64,000 bases of DNA from assembly GCA_025267735.1 (NCBI GenBank), contig CM046308.1:36631267-36695266 (forward strand), written 5' to 3'. Shown piece after piece: positions 1 to 11,621 of this stretch. This DNA comes from Mactra quadrangularis (taxonomy: Eukaryota; Mollusca; Bivalvia; Venerida; Mactridae). The translations under genes were made by a program, and so were the position numbers. The notes under the pieces were generated by a model. It saw only the letters and a list, made by a program, of their open reading frames with translations. It did no database searches and was not told the DNA's origin. Every line of letters starts with the position of its first letter. The first letter of the stretch is position 1.

Positions 1-75
1 GGACAGATGGACAGACGGACAACATCATAACATAATACGACTGTTTTTTCAAAACGGGCGTATAAAAAAAGATAT
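1..75 (+). mobile_element. 3' tail of an ACAAGAGC-type modular repeat (truncated by window edge)
   Basis: A GGAC/AGAC simple tract is followed by a tail ending AAAACGGGCGTATAA. This is nearly identical to the tail of the complete element ending near 36196, so the body lies upstream of the window. It interrupts the hAT-like MITE that continues from about 75 to 283. Confidence 0.8.
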
Positions 76-283
76 TTATTCTCTCAGTTTACGAAAAATA
101 TTTCAAGTTTCTGAACACATTTTAACATTAATTCAAACATTTAAATTTCAGACTCTGATAAAAACAATCAGTATGGAACATAACTAGAAAAACAGGTTAA
201 GAGAAAAAAGAACCGGTTAAAAACCGTCAGAAGTCGTATTGCAATATTAACCGGTATATCGGTTAACCGTTACACCCCTACTG
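76..283 (-). mobile_element. Right part of a hAT-like MITE (TAGGGGTGTAACGG family)
   Basis: The stretch ends CCGTTACACCCCTA and is the reverse complement of much of the complete copy at 50032-50523, including the internal TTTAACCGG and CTGATAAAAACAA segments. The other end is off-window or displaced by the repeat at 1-75, so no target duplication can be checked. Confidence 0.75.
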
Positions 284-1260
284 TAAATTTTACTCCATGC
301 TAAACTTGTGCACCACATTGGTTTATATCAATTTTCAAGTAAGAACTTTTATAAATTCACATATTTCATGAAATTTCTCCTGATATGACACTAAATAACC
401 TTTCTTGTATGTTTATATATTTAAACTCTTACTTTGCTTGTTAATTTCAGAACGTATATTATTCACCAAAATTTGTTTCTCTTTGTTATTGTTATTATGT
501 ATGTACATTGTAAATATCTGTGTGGACCATATTGAAAATTGGTTTACACCAAATATGTTATCCACAATAAATAAAGTCTTTATTATTATAATTATTATTA
601 TTATTTGAATCTTTCTAATTACATGACTACCAGGTGCTAAAATAGCACGAACAAATTTATGCAAGTTGATGTTTTTCAACTCGCAAGATTAAAAAAGCAC
701 TCACTTTTTTTGCTAAGTTTTTTACTCCAGAAACAATGTCAGATTTTAAATTCTCCTAACTCATTTAGTAATAAAAAACTTGCAAACTTTTAACCTCGGC
801 GAATAGTATTTTTCCGACACTCATTGTGAAATATAGCTATACAGGCAAGTAGAGCAGAAGATTGCACTATCTATTTTTCTGGCAGTTCCAATGCTGATTT
901 TATCCAAATTAGTTTAGACCGTAATATTTTTGCCAAGATATCAACTCGCCAAAATTTATGAGTTTAGATAAAAGTTACTCATTATTTTCAAAATCCATGT
1001 GTATTTAGCAAGTATGCAAGCTAAAATTCGAGCCCAGTATATACCCTGTAATAGCCATACAGTCAAAAAGACAATGTGCAAAATTGAAATGCCTGCATTT
1101 TCAATTGGGCGTTCACAATACACAGGGCTGAACAAACACTATTTAACTCCATTTGAAAATAAAGGGAGTTACAATAGTGTTTTGTTCAGCCCTCAATACA
1201 AAACACAGTCATAATTAGGACTGCAATGATAGACCTTTTAATGTGGTTTAGGTTCAAAAT
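284..1260. other. AT-rich non-coding stretch with an (ATT)n tract
   Basis: I see no supported gene. An AATAAATAAAG stretch followed by an (ATT/TTA)n run at about 565-606 resembles a LINE 3' end, but no coding part is attached. A C-run followed by TCCTGGATCCACCCCTG at 1262-1307 is a fragment of the same GGATCC-type repeat that appears at 44.15 and 48.47 kb. Confidence 0.5.
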
Positions 1261-1359
1261 TTCAGACCCGCCCCCCCCCCCCCCAAAAAAATCCTGGATC
1301 CACCCCTGTGAATTCATCATGTTTATGAAATTCAGCATCTGACATCCCAAAGCCTCTGA

Positions 1360-1557
1360 AACCATGTGCATTGTAAAACTGTTTTGCTCTTTTTTTTCCA
1401 AGTCAGTTCTTTCTTTAATAGTTGAGACTATCTATGTTGTTTTAAAGCATGCTATGGGAAAGAATTACCATGAACATGGTTTTGGAGGTTTTAGAATGTC
1501 AACTACCAAATCTTATAAATGTGATGCATTCAAAATATTTGTTTTTATTTATTTAAT
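1360..1557 (+). mobile_element. Left half of a CAGTACCCACC-family MITE, split by a Tc1 insertion
   Basis: The interior (GTTTTGGAGG, TCTTATAAA, GATGCATT) matches the intact copy at 11236-11619. The remaining right half resumes at about 3527 after a Tc1 element and a SINE. The left TIR is not recognisable. Confidence 0.65.
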
Positions 1558-1649
1558 TATACTCAGCAAAATAAAAAACTTTACAGGGTGTTTAAGTGGG
1601 CATAATTTGAGTTTCCGTAGGAATATCTAAAACAAACAAGTAAATCTGT

Positions 1650-1917
1650 GAGCTAATGCTCACTAGTGATACCCCCGCCAAAATGTAAAAATATGCGACA
1701 AACAGGAAGTAAATGAGTAAGGAGCATGAAATCGCTTTACACCACATGGGACTATAGGATGAAGCAATATGCAAAGTTTCAGGCTGCTGCATGGTATAGT
1801 TGCTGAGAAAACTGTGACGGAAATTTTGTAACGGACGGACGGACGGACGGACGGACGGACGCACGCACGGACAAGGGTAAAACAGTATACCCCCCTCTTC
1901 TTCGAAGCGGGGGTATA
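1650..1917 (+). mobile_element. Short modular repeat, ATACCCCCGCC-headed
   Basis: The head contains GATACCCCCGCC and the tail GCGGGGGTATAA, which is its complement. A (GGAC)n tract at about 1831-1870 precedes the tail. The layout (head, body, GGAC tract, complementary tail) equals that of the larger elements at 27.05 and 32.76 kb, but the terminal sequence is different. It lies inside the Tc1 element. Confidence 0.7.
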
Positions 1918-2113
1918 ATTAATGCATTTTATTCCTTGAAGACATTGCATCACTTTAGTTACATTTTTGTTGATATAATTTGTACGAACCATGAATACGA
2001 CGTAAGAGTTTAACCTAGGGGTCAGAATGAAAAATACAGGAATTAAAGGTGATGGTGAAAGTTTGGATGCGTTGACTATTTTTATTTGAGTCCTTAATGT
2101 TGTTTAGAACACC

Positions 2114-3093
2114 TCAGTAACGTGTGTGCCCCCCATATCTGGCAATACACGCTCTAACTCTCCGCCTCATGGAGCGTACGTAATGTCTAATTAGGACGTT
2201 AGGCAACGCCTGCCATTCCACCTGCAGTGCATTAGTGAGGTCGTTCACGCTGTTTATATGGTGGTTAGCCCTTACTCTTCGTCCAAGTTCATCCCAGATA
2301 TGTTCATATCTGGGGAAAGAGCGGGCCATGGCAAGACGTTGACGTTGTTACGCGCCAAAAAATTGGTTGTCAAGCGGGCAGCATTGTCATGCTGGAAGGT
2401 TAGTCCAGGACCATGAGCCTGCATGAAAGGTACTAGAGTATTCATGAGAATATTCACGTAACCTTGTGCATTCAGATTACCGGAGACTACTACAAGCTGT
2501 GTCCTTTGATCCCCCATAATTCCACCCCATACCAACACACTTCCCCCACCAAACCTGTCCCTTTCCCTGATGCAACATTGTGCAAATCTTTCATTTCTGC
2601 GACGATAAATTCGCACCCTTCCGTCGACATGGCTAATTCTGAAGCGAGATTCGTCACTGAAAATAACTCTTCCCCACTGGTTACGTGTCCAGCGTTCGTG
2701 ACGTTGTGCCCATGCCAACCTGGCGACCCTATGGCGGGGTCTCATTATCTGCCCAGTATAAGGCCTGCGGGCACGAATTGGAACATGAGATTGCCTTAGG
2801 CGGTTCCGTATGGTTTGGGCACTCACACCAAGTTGACGAGCAGTAGCTGTAGCTGGCAAAAACCTATTACGTAGATGATTTAAGCCGATGACGCGGTCGT
2901 CCCTATGTGACGTCAGACGTGGTGCACCGGTTCTCGGGCGGTCATGTACGAACCCAGTAATACCAAACCGGATGCCAAGGTTATGAATGGTTTGCCGAGA
3001 GCAACTGAAGTGCTGCGCAACGTCCATAATCCTGGCACCCGCTTGGAGCATTACAATAGCCCGATTTCTTTGATTTTCAGAGAGCCGTGACAT
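2114..3093 (-). pseudogene. Tc1-type transposase, frameshifted and inactive
   Basis: The reading frame starting at 3093 (MSRLSENQR) opens with a helix-turn-helix DNA-binding region (about residues 1-110, including the motif RPRTGAPRL). The DDE core follows: first catalytic Asp in FSDESRF (D147), second in QHDNA (D236). After LPWPALSPDMN the frame breaks near 2310, and the C-terminus (HIWDELGRRVR onward) continues in another frame to a stop at 2114. The break falls where the family has N-P-I-E, so the third catalytic Glu is lost from the first frame. The segment between the second Asp and NNVNVLPW is also about four residues shorter than usual. The 67 codons open upstream of 3093 are not family sequence. 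Confidence 0.9.
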
Positions 3094-3394
3094 TGCTTCT
3101 GAAAGTCGTAAGACTAAACAAAAGTGCTTTTTCTTGGTGTTAAAAACAAGCAAATGTTTCTGTGAGAAAAGTTTTACTCCACATGACTTGAGATTGTCTG
3201 TGGCGTGGTCGGTGTAAGAAACCGGAAATGGCGGATTAAGTCGCTCGTTGAGCATACAACTGCACGAAATTTTCGGATTTGTGTAGTACATCAAAATGCC
3301 AATAAGATTAGATAGTTTTGTTTATTACACATAATGATTTAGCAACGAAATTCAGGTTTACACAATGTAAAGTTTCTATTTTTGCTGAGTATAT

Positions 3395-3526
3395 TTATTT
3401 ATTGGAGTTAGCACCCTGGCAACACAATTTTAGGTCATTTTACGGCATCCAGCGCACCTAACCTAGCTTTCCTGGACCATTGTCTATAACCAGTACTCAC
3501 TACCAACTGCGCTATCGACCTGGGTT
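3395..3526 (-). mobile_element. SINE-A, internally deleted copy
   Basis: It carries the tail (TTATTTATTGGAGTTAGCGCC-like), the body GCACCTAACCTAGCTTTCC and part of a tRNA-like head (ACCAACTGCGCTA). The segment holding box B is missing, compared with the fuller copy at 5898-6107. It lies beside the right end of the Tc1 element. Confidence 0.75.
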
Positions 3527-3660
3527 ATTTGTTTTCATCACCAATCATACTAAATATATTATTAACAGTGGTCCTACACATACAAGCATTGACAATTTAA
3601 GAATTTTAGTAAATTTTCTTTGTCTCCAAACATAGATTGGCAGTGCACTGTATACATCCT
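3527..3660 (+). mobile_element. Right half of the split CAGTACCCACC-family MITE
   Basis: GTTTTCATCACCAATCATA through TTTGTCTCCAAAC matches the right third of the intact copy at 11236-11619. The terminal repeat itself is degraded. Confidence 0.65.
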
Positions 3661-4682
3661 TATACTATGCTGTTTGAAGTGGTTAATGAATTTATGAGGT
3701 TTGTAACCAATTAAAACCTTTTATACATGTATGTAACACAAGGTATATAGTCACATGATATACAATGACAACTAATAAGGTGTGAGGTCGAGTCAATAAA
3801 TAACCAGCCAATGACATAAAGTCAGGAATCTGGTATACTTAGATAGAGGAAGTAATATCACAAGCACTAGGCATTTTACATGGTACCATTTCAACAATCT
3901 TGCATGATTGTTTAGGGATGGGCAAGCTTACAGCCTGTTGGGCAAACTCCTCGCAGCGGTTATTTCCCTTTATTAAATCAATAACCACTGCCACCACAAG
4001 TAAATTTGTCCCTCAGAGAGCCGAATATTTTTTGTTGATCTTTTCTGTTACACATCAATTTTTTTTACTAATTGAGTCTCTTTGTAGTAAATTATGATGT
4101 TCAAAGTACATAAAGATAAAAAAGTGCTGATTAATAATTTGTAAAAATAACAAGCTTGACGTAAGCACTATGAGAAGTTTGGGCATTCTATAAATAGATG
4201 GTATTACTAGCATCATGTGATTTTCGTGTTGGCAGTGATGAAGTAGCAAAGCGTGACGCATTCACTGTGAGGAGTTTGCCTGTTGGGTCCAAAATCTTAA
4301 CAATGAACCAATGACTCACCATGGGTTTTAAGAGGAATAATAATACACAATAGAAATGGTTTATACCTGAAGGAGATTCCATAGACTAAGTTGTCCAACA
4401 CATAAGTGACAGTAGTACATCAGCTATTATTCTATGGCAACCATACTATCAAAGACAGTTCAGCATCAAACATGGTTTTATAATCAATTTGGTAAAAACT
4501 TGTTTGTCTATGTCACTGTAGTACCTAAAACATCAAAGATACACATAAGTCTTTTAAGATTATAAATTTAAAAGGTTCCAAAGAATGGTAATGCTGACTT
4601 TATTTTGAAGGAAAAAGTACAACATTTCAAATCAGGTATGTAAGAGTAGTTTCCCTTTGATTATTTCATATTGTGATTTTTA
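3661..4682. other. AT-rich non-coding stretch with a diverged inverted repeat
   Basis: No gene is supported. TGTTGGGCAAACTCCTCGCAG near 3938 recurs inverted near 4268-4290, which suggests a degraded short foldback repeat of about 350 bp. Confidence 0.4.
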
Positions 4683-4903
4683 GGCCACAACAAATTGATC
4701 ATATGTTCTATGGATTCGCTCGCACCTTGATTTTGACGGTTTTTAAAAAAAAATATTTTTATTTCCTCGCTCGCTCATAAAAATTTGGTCAAACCGCTGT
4801 ACAAAACAAGTGAATGAAGACTTTTTTAATTTTTTTTCTTCGCTCGCTCACCCCATTTTTTTTCAGAAAAATCCCTAGAACACATGATCAACTTGTTGTG
4901 ACC
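4683..4903. mobile_element. PIF/Harbinger-like MITE with TTA target duplication
   Basis: The element is 221 bp with TIRs of about 28 bp beginning GGCCACAACAAATTGATCAT and is flanked on both sides by TTA. A 3-bp TTA duplication is typical of PIF/Harbinger insertions. A second copy of identical length lies inverted at 31993-32213. It has no coding capacity. Confidence 0.75.
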
Positions 4904-4906
4904 TTA

Positions 4907-5897
4907 CATTGTTTTTAGGGTTCTGTTAAAACATTTCATAATTAATGAATTCCAAAACATATTTAACTTCATTTGACCACAGGTTGATGTATAAAACATT
5001 CCTACAAACAACTGCTTATAACTTAGAAACAAGACACACAACTAATTGAGGGGTGTGACTTAACAGCACATATGTGACTCCTATTCGTGACTATGAGATT
5101 CTGAGAGAGAATATGACTATTATTTTTCAAACAATGCTAAGTATGCTTGTCGTTTCAACAAAATATTATGACTTCAAACTTTTTAAAGATAATTGTGTAA
5201 AAAATATCCAAGAAAATATGAATGGCCTTAATTACTAGTATGAATATGTTGATTCATTTAATATATGTTCAAGTTGAATTTTTTATTATTCAAAAATGTA
5301 CATGTGCTAGAATATTCAATCAGTAACCATGCTTGTTTGAGCTCTAAAAGATTTGACTTCCCCTTGAAATTTTGGTCGAACTTAGAGTCCTGATATTCAC
5401 TATACAGTCTTAAAGAGTTCGTCAAAATGTCAAAAGAGCACACTTATTTGTCATCATAACAAAGGTTTGATTAATTAGATTAGTTTATTAGGTATAAATG
5501 GGAGACAATTGCACAGCTGATAAATAACTACAAACAGTTGTTTATAAGTTAGAATTAGTACTGGCTTATGCCCGGGAAGCAATTTCTACATTTTATGAGG
5601 CATGTCCATCAGAACCTGTCCATAGAGGACACCTGTCCACAAAGGACACTTTTGGATTTTCCCATGACTGTCCTTTGTTCACAGGTTAGACTGTATTACA
5701 AGTTAAGAAATTTAAGTAAAAAAAATCTCATTATCTCTCAGTTTCTACAATAGATTTGTGCAGCGTTCTTCTACATACAAATATGACTTTCTCTATGCAA
5801 AATAAATATGACTTTTTTGCAGCAGTGAAAGATAAAAAAAACAATTTGATAGTTTTGACTGTAATTCTTTAATTCAGAAGTATCTTTGTCATAGAAA
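4907..5897. other. AT-rich intergenic stretch, nothing recognisable
   Basis: No gene is supported. A short GGACAC/GTCC direct-repeat patch at about 5598-5700 ending near ACTGTA may be an old Tc1-type MITE relic. Confidence 0.35.
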
Positions 5898-6107
5898 TTT
5901 ATTTATTTATTGGAGTTAACGCCATATCAACACAATTTAGGTCATTTCATGGCGTCCAGCGCACATAACCTAGCTTTCCTGGACTATTGTCTATAACCAG
6001 TACTCATGGAAGGGTATAACCTCCCCGGGTGGGATTCGAACCCGCACCCCCTTGGGCATGAGTATCCAAATCCCGACGCGCTACCAACTGCGCTATCAAC
6101 CCGGGTG
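5898..6107 (-). mobile_element. SINE-A, nearly complete tRNA-derived copy
   Basis: Read on the minus strand it has a tRNA-like head with box A (TAGCGCAGTTGGTAGCG) and box B (GGTTCGAATCC). Next come the body CCAGGAAAGCTAGGTTATG and a tail GTGTTGATATGGCGTTAAC that ends in AATAAATAAAT. It is not a tRNA gene: no closing acceptor stem follows and the body is shared with other copies. Relatives lie at 3395, 17228, 18967 and 31243. Confidence 0.85.
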
Positions 6108-7087
6108 TAATAGAAACTGTTTCAAAGTAAAATAAAATGTGGCTTAACATATATGTATTATATTTTACAGTATCAACCTTAAGTCAAACTAAGTATTGAG
6201 AATTCTGATAGCCTCTGGGTATGAAAATGCCCTAATTCATATTTGCTCAGCCTTCTAAAATTTACAGTATATCCATGAATATCATCTCATATTTTATGTC
6301 TTAACTAGAAAAAAATATTTATATATATCTTATATCTACTCTTTATGAAATAATTATTTTTTTAAAGAAAGGAATTTCATTCTTGCCAAGGTCATATTTG
6401 GACATGGAAATATGACTAAGAATATATGAATTACAATCAAAGATTTAAAAGAATTTAACATAATGTTGATAAAGTATTTCTTTAAACCCCAAAATGTAAT
6501 TTTAATATAAAATGCCACTTATTATATATTTAAATTATTCTATCTCTTTAATTAGTTATAACCCTAATCATATTGAACCCGTTTCTAAAAATACCAGATT
6601 TCCATGAAAATAACTTAAAAACATAATATAAAATCACTATATTTTATATTTTGAAATTCAAATTAACGATGTGCAAATAAGCATTGCAAAAACATCCAAG
6701 ACCTTGGCTATTTTATGTTTATGTAGACCTCACATGTATGATAAATTATCTTTAGAAACAAGTCAGAAAATCTCATATTTTCACTGTTTCTTATAAGAGA
6801 TCAAGCGTGGACAGCAATGTTCAATACTATGAATATGACTAGAGTTTTGAATAATGACTTCATATGTATTTAATTATTTTCATGTTCCATTTGTTCTGTT
6901 TCTTAAAATACAACATATCCAAATATATTGACTTTATAATGTTATATAAAATACAAAATAATAGATCTACAACAGTACTGTAGTATTTTTACAATTTTTA
7001 CAAACTGAAAGTTAAATTCCTTGAATATATATTTCATCTTGTATCATGTTTTACTATTAAAAAAAGATTTCCTGCTAGCTTGTTAGT
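6108..7087. other. AT-rich intergenic stretch, nothing recognisable
   Basis: No ORF of coding character, no RNA gene and no inverted-repeat ends were seen. Confidence 0.5.
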
Positions 7088-7378
7088 TTGTTTGTTGGGT
7101 TTAACGCTGTAGCAACACATTGAATAGGTCATATAACTGTGGTCAGTCAACCTATCAGTTCTCCTGGAAAGGCTAAATCTCTGGATTAAGCTGTTAACCA
7201 ACTACTAAGCACATACTTTCGTCAGTGACTGACAACTGCCCTATATAATTAAAAATCATTGGTTAGGAGGGAGAATGGCTGTAGAAAATAATTTCAAGAC
7301 CAAGCTCCACGAAAGTATGCCCCGCCCGGGAATCCAACGCACGACCCTTTGATCAGTTGAGCTAGCTGGGCGGCTTCC
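7088..7378 (-). mobile_element. SINE-B copy
   Basis: On the minus strand a tRNA-like head (GCCGCCCAGCTAGCTCAAC, box-B-like GGATTCCCGGG) is followed by GCATACTTTCGTGGAGCTTG. The tail is TGTTGCTACAGCGTTAAACC and ends in CAAACAAAC. Full relatives lie at 51528-51838 (minus) and 58097-58402 (plus). Confidence 0.8.
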
Positions 7379-10300
7379 CAGCTAGCTAAATATTCTTACA
7401 TCACTAGGCATTAATTTATTTTAATTTGTAATTAATCTCTTTCCCAAAGTCATATTTGCATATGTTATCTAAAAATTAGCTTATTCATTGACAGATAAAA
7501 AATATCTTATCATAAGCCAAGAAATGAATATCATATTTGTCATTACAACATAATCTATGATTATCTAACAGCCATTTCACCATTAAACCACCATTAACTC
7601 AAACTTGTGGACTTATTAGAAGGATTTACTATAAAAAAATCCCTAATATAAGAACGGTCAGCCAATATTGAAAAGAACGAACAACATCTAATAATGTTCG
7701 GTCTTAACTCAATAGAAAACAAGTACATGTAGTTAATGCGACCAAGAAAATAGTGCAACAGATAAATATATATACTTTAAAAGGAAGATGATATGAAAAA
7801 AAAATCTAATTTAAAGTTCAAATTTTCTGGTTGTAATTCTTTAATTTTCAAAAACTATAGATAATTATAAAATATTATCCAAAATTTCGCGAAATTTGGT
7901 CATCAAACAACGGCGCAATACGAATTTTAACTCTTGGGCGAAACACACCTGCATCAAGTTATGCATGAGTTATCGTTCGTGACCGGAATCGGTATGACGT
8001 CATCGTAGTCCTACATCCTGAAAGCGGTTATTAGAAACACAGGTGCAAGATACTATGTTTCCCAATTATAGAATATATAGAGAAGATATAGATCGATTTT
8101 CTTCAAATAAAAAGTATTTTATGTAGAATAATCCTTTCTAGGTCGAATAGCGAAAGAATTTTGACGATTGTGCATTATTTGTGAATGTGGTGATTATGAC
8201 CGTGAAACAGGTGTTTGAGACTTTTTTGAGAGTATAAGTATATATTATAGTAAGGAAAATTTGTGTCTTGTGCTTGTAATTAGAAATAAATGCTAATTAA
8301 ATAATTGCTATTTACAACTAGTTTGTAATTCTTTCATGATATCAATTTAAGTAAATTTGAAGTATTAGTTCGGAGCCCATATTCTTATGAAGATGAGAAT
8401 TTATTACTTACCGTTGATCATGGTGTTTCAGATTTCTTCAGCACCAGTTTTGAATTATTATCACAGAATGTTAAAACATTAATTCCGATGCAACTTATGT
8501 TTTAAAAAAAACTTTACACTGTAATGGTTTATAAGAATTCCATCTTTGTTCGAGGGACTGCACTTACAGTGGTTTCAAATAGATTAAGATAACTTGTTCA
8601 AAACGACGACAACTCGGCGACGAAGTAAATAATTTCAAATCGTATCTTCATCGTGTTTCGAATAGTTCTTAATAATTCCCTTTGTTGTATTTATATGCTT
8701 TTCCGTAATTCCATATGAGAATTTAAGTTTTAATAAAATCACAAATAACTCCTTGGTAAATTCAACTGTTAATATATTTGTCTAACAAACTAGTAAAAAC
8801 AAAGATTTATTAGCGCGAATTGACTTCCGTGAAAAACAATTTCAACTCCGATTCAAAAGATTATTTTCTAACATCATTATTCAGACCAATATTAACTACA
8901 ATTAAAAAGTATATAATTGGCGACAGCCTTTTGACAGGTCATGTGTAACAAATGCAATTTGTTGGCGATGATATCTTAATCTACATTAAGGACCCCAATA
9001 TATAGAGGCTCACCGCGGGACTTTTTTGTCATCTTGTACGAATTTTATTGTTTCCCGTGGGGAACCTCACAAACTTAATTAACACATTTAAAGTTAGGGG
9101 AACATCAAAATAATTTATCAATTACTCATTTGTGTCATCAAATTATTGATACTATTGGGTATGTTTCCATGGACACAGACTCTCAAATCCTGACACGTGT
9201 TGGCTATCACTCTGCCGTCGACATTAATATACAAAGTACGTACCGCACCCTCAATCAATTTCAACATTGTCTAACAGACGTCATGCTGTTCAAAAGAAAT
9301 TTTTAATCCGCTGACATATGTTACGCGATATATTGGAGATAAGGTAAATGATAGTAGATGACCGTTCAGGCGATCAAGTTCATATTACGCATTTAAATAT
9401 TTTTTGTGCAAAATAGCGAGGTTTAGAATGCCGGTCTCATCATTTAATATAATCGCACAACCAGCGATATAAAGATATATATATTTTAATGTTTAATCAA
9501 TTTTCATTCCATGATTTTTAAATGCGATTTTTAGATAAATTAATTTTTATGCCTAATATTTACTGCACCCAACATTACGAAACAATTTGAGTAGTATTTT
9601 CTGCACAACATTGCTGTCACCTGATTTTCCTTTTTTCATCTTTGGTTCATTGAGAAAAAAACACGAGGTACACTATTTTCTTTTCAAAAAGGAAATTAAA
9701 TAGCGTTTTCCGCACGAAGATTATATTTTTGGCAAGTATCTGTCAAAATATGACGAAATCATAACTTTACGTAGTCTAAGTTATTTCTGCCGAGTTTTTT
9801 CAATCTTTTTCCCCTTTCACTTGGTCATCATATAGAAATAAAAAAAACGCGCTTGCTCTTAACCAGTTTCAGACTCATTTAATGTAATGACGTATTCGAT
9901 TTAATTTCTTTTTGAACCTTTTTTTCACGCAAATAAAAAGTACATCACAAAAAAACTACTTAATATCATGGAATTGTCGATGAATGCAATCAAATATACA
10001 ACATATAAGCCTAGTTATTAAACTGGTTTATATAAAATATAAAAAATCATGTAGGAAATGTAATTATTAATAAAAAAATGCAAATTTAATTTCAAAATGT
10101 TTTTGCGACTGATTAATTGACAGGCGTGTATAAATTACAATCCATTGACTGTTACAACAGGTTTTAATCGATAGGACTACGATGACGTCACACACGGTAG
10201 ATAAGCGATGTTGTAATATCGGATAAATTGATACAGGTTTAAATCAGAGTTAAATATCTCGATATACACATTGTTTACATGCGTTAAGCGTGAGTGTCTG

Positions 10301-10640
10301 CTGAGATACAATAGAAATACGTAATATTTTGATGTTTAATCGTTTTTTTGTGTCCAACGATAAATTTCACCTTTAAGCAAATACTTTAAATTATGATATT
10401 TAATGTTAGTTTACATCCATCAAACATTATTTCAACTGAGTATGAAGAATTTTTTTGTATTATTACACATTAGTATCTGCCACACAATTTTCTGCAAACA
10501 AACACACTACTGTCAACTTATACACTACCACATACTTGTTGTTATTATAAATAAGAATTCTTGTTTTTATTGTTCATGTGTTTAAAAAAAACCTTCTAAT
10601 AAGAACAATTTAATAAAAATACATAAATCATTATTTAGCT
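7379..10640. other. Long AT-rich gene-free stretch with a 2.2-kb spaced inverted repeat
   Basis: No gene is supported. The only structure seen is TGACGTCATCGTAGTCCTA at 7995-8013 and its exact inverted copy at 10172-10190. Each contains the palindrome TGACGTCA, a cAMP-response-element consensus. Confidence 0.5.
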
Positions 10641-10819
10641 TGAACTTGCATCATAGAAATCAATGATCATTTTTTCACAAACTTTCATCAGTCCTCCTTT
10701 AGGAAAGAATGGTATACGTATACATAAGAATTGCTTTGTTCACAAAATTCCTTCCAACAGCACTTTCAGTACTATGATTATTATGAGCCACCATTTTCAA
10801 TAACCAGAGGATTCAATAA

Positions 10820-11180
10820 GGGACTTTAGTCAGTTATTTCCCCTTGTATACACTTCAAATAGGTAGGTCCTATTAGTTGAATTACTCGGATTTTACCCTT
10901 ACATTTTCATGTCAATTTGCCAAAATTAATCTTAAATAACTTTTTTGAAAATCATTTAATTTGTTTGAAATTCAACCTTTGTATTTTTAGGGTAAAGAAC
11001 TATCTAAATTTAATCACTTCTTTTAATATCTTAATTAACAAGAAAGATATTAAATGCAATATTTTGTTATCCTTACATAAGACTTCAATGATAAAATCGG
11101 AGGATTCCAACTGTAAAGACCTGCTTAGCAATTGGATTGCTTCCGATTTTATCGGGGAAAGATAACTGACTAAAGTTCCC
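10820..11180. mobile_element. GGGACTTTAGTCAG-family MITE, copy 1
   Basis: The ends are inverted: GGGACTTTAGTCAGTTAT on the left and ATAACTGACTAAAGTTCCC on the right. About 360 bp, AT-rich, with no coding capacity. A homologous copy lies in the opposite orientation at 60953-61319, inside the MIEAP-like gene. Confidence 0.75.
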
Positions 11181-11235
11181 AATTTGAGAATACTATTTTA
11201 GTGAGAATAATATCATTTTTTTTATTTACTATCTA

Positions 11236-11619
11236 CAGTACCCACCAAAAGTTTGGAGACATTTTCATTTTGAAAGCATACTACATAGGTGTTATAAAAA
11301 AATTGATAATAATTTATTTCTAAATGCTGTTTAGTTTAGCTTATTTATTTTGTTATGTTACTATTTTGTAGTTGAGACTACTAGAGAAGCTTACAAACTA
11401 AGTTATAGAAAAGACTTACATTGATGATGGTTTTGGAGACTATGTAATAACAGATGCTGAATCTTACATGTATATAATATGATGCATTTACCAAATCTGT
11501 TTTCATTTCATCACCAACCATATTAAACGTATAAAAAATAATGGTTAGACCAAAAACAATCATTGAAATTTAAGAATTTTGCTAAATTTCTTTTGTCTCC
11601 AAACTTTTGGTGGGTACTG
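11236..11619. mobile_element. CAGTACCCACC-family Tc1/mariner-type MITE, intact copy
   Basis: 384 bp with perfect 25-bp TIRs starting CAGTACCCACCAAAAGTTTG, flanked by TA on both sides. It has no ORF. It is the best-preserved member here and serves as reference for the split copy at 1360/3527, the copy at 13393-14145 and the copy in intron 4 of the MIEAP-like gene. Confidence 0.9.
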
Positions 11620-11621
11620 TA

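Larger units (their letters stand above)
1560..3393 (-). mobile_element. Tc1-like DNA transposon with both TIRs, nested in an older MITE
   Basis: Outer ends are matching inverted repeats: left TACTCAGCAAAATAAAAAAC, right reverse-complement TACTCAGCAAAAATAGAAAC, both set in TATA. That is expected for Tc1/mariner insertion at TA. The transposase reads on the minus strand. A modular repeat has inserted near the element's 3' end (about 1650-1917). Removing the Tc1 and the adjacent SINE rejoins two halves of one MITE (1360-1557 and about 3527-3660), which orders the insertions. Confidence 0.85.

Noticed and set aside
1663..1992. Minus-strand frame with SVRPSVRPSVRP repeats
   Set aside because: It is a reading of the GGAC tract of a modular repeat.
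2272..3294. Full 340-codon frame as one transposase
   Set aside because: The first 67 codons lack family similarity and the last few are out of frame. The true start is at 3093 and the C-terminus lies in another frame.
5990..6107. tRNA gene (also at 31243, 7340, 63560)
   Set aside because: Box A and B are present but acceptor stems do not close, and each is fused to a SINE body shared among copies.
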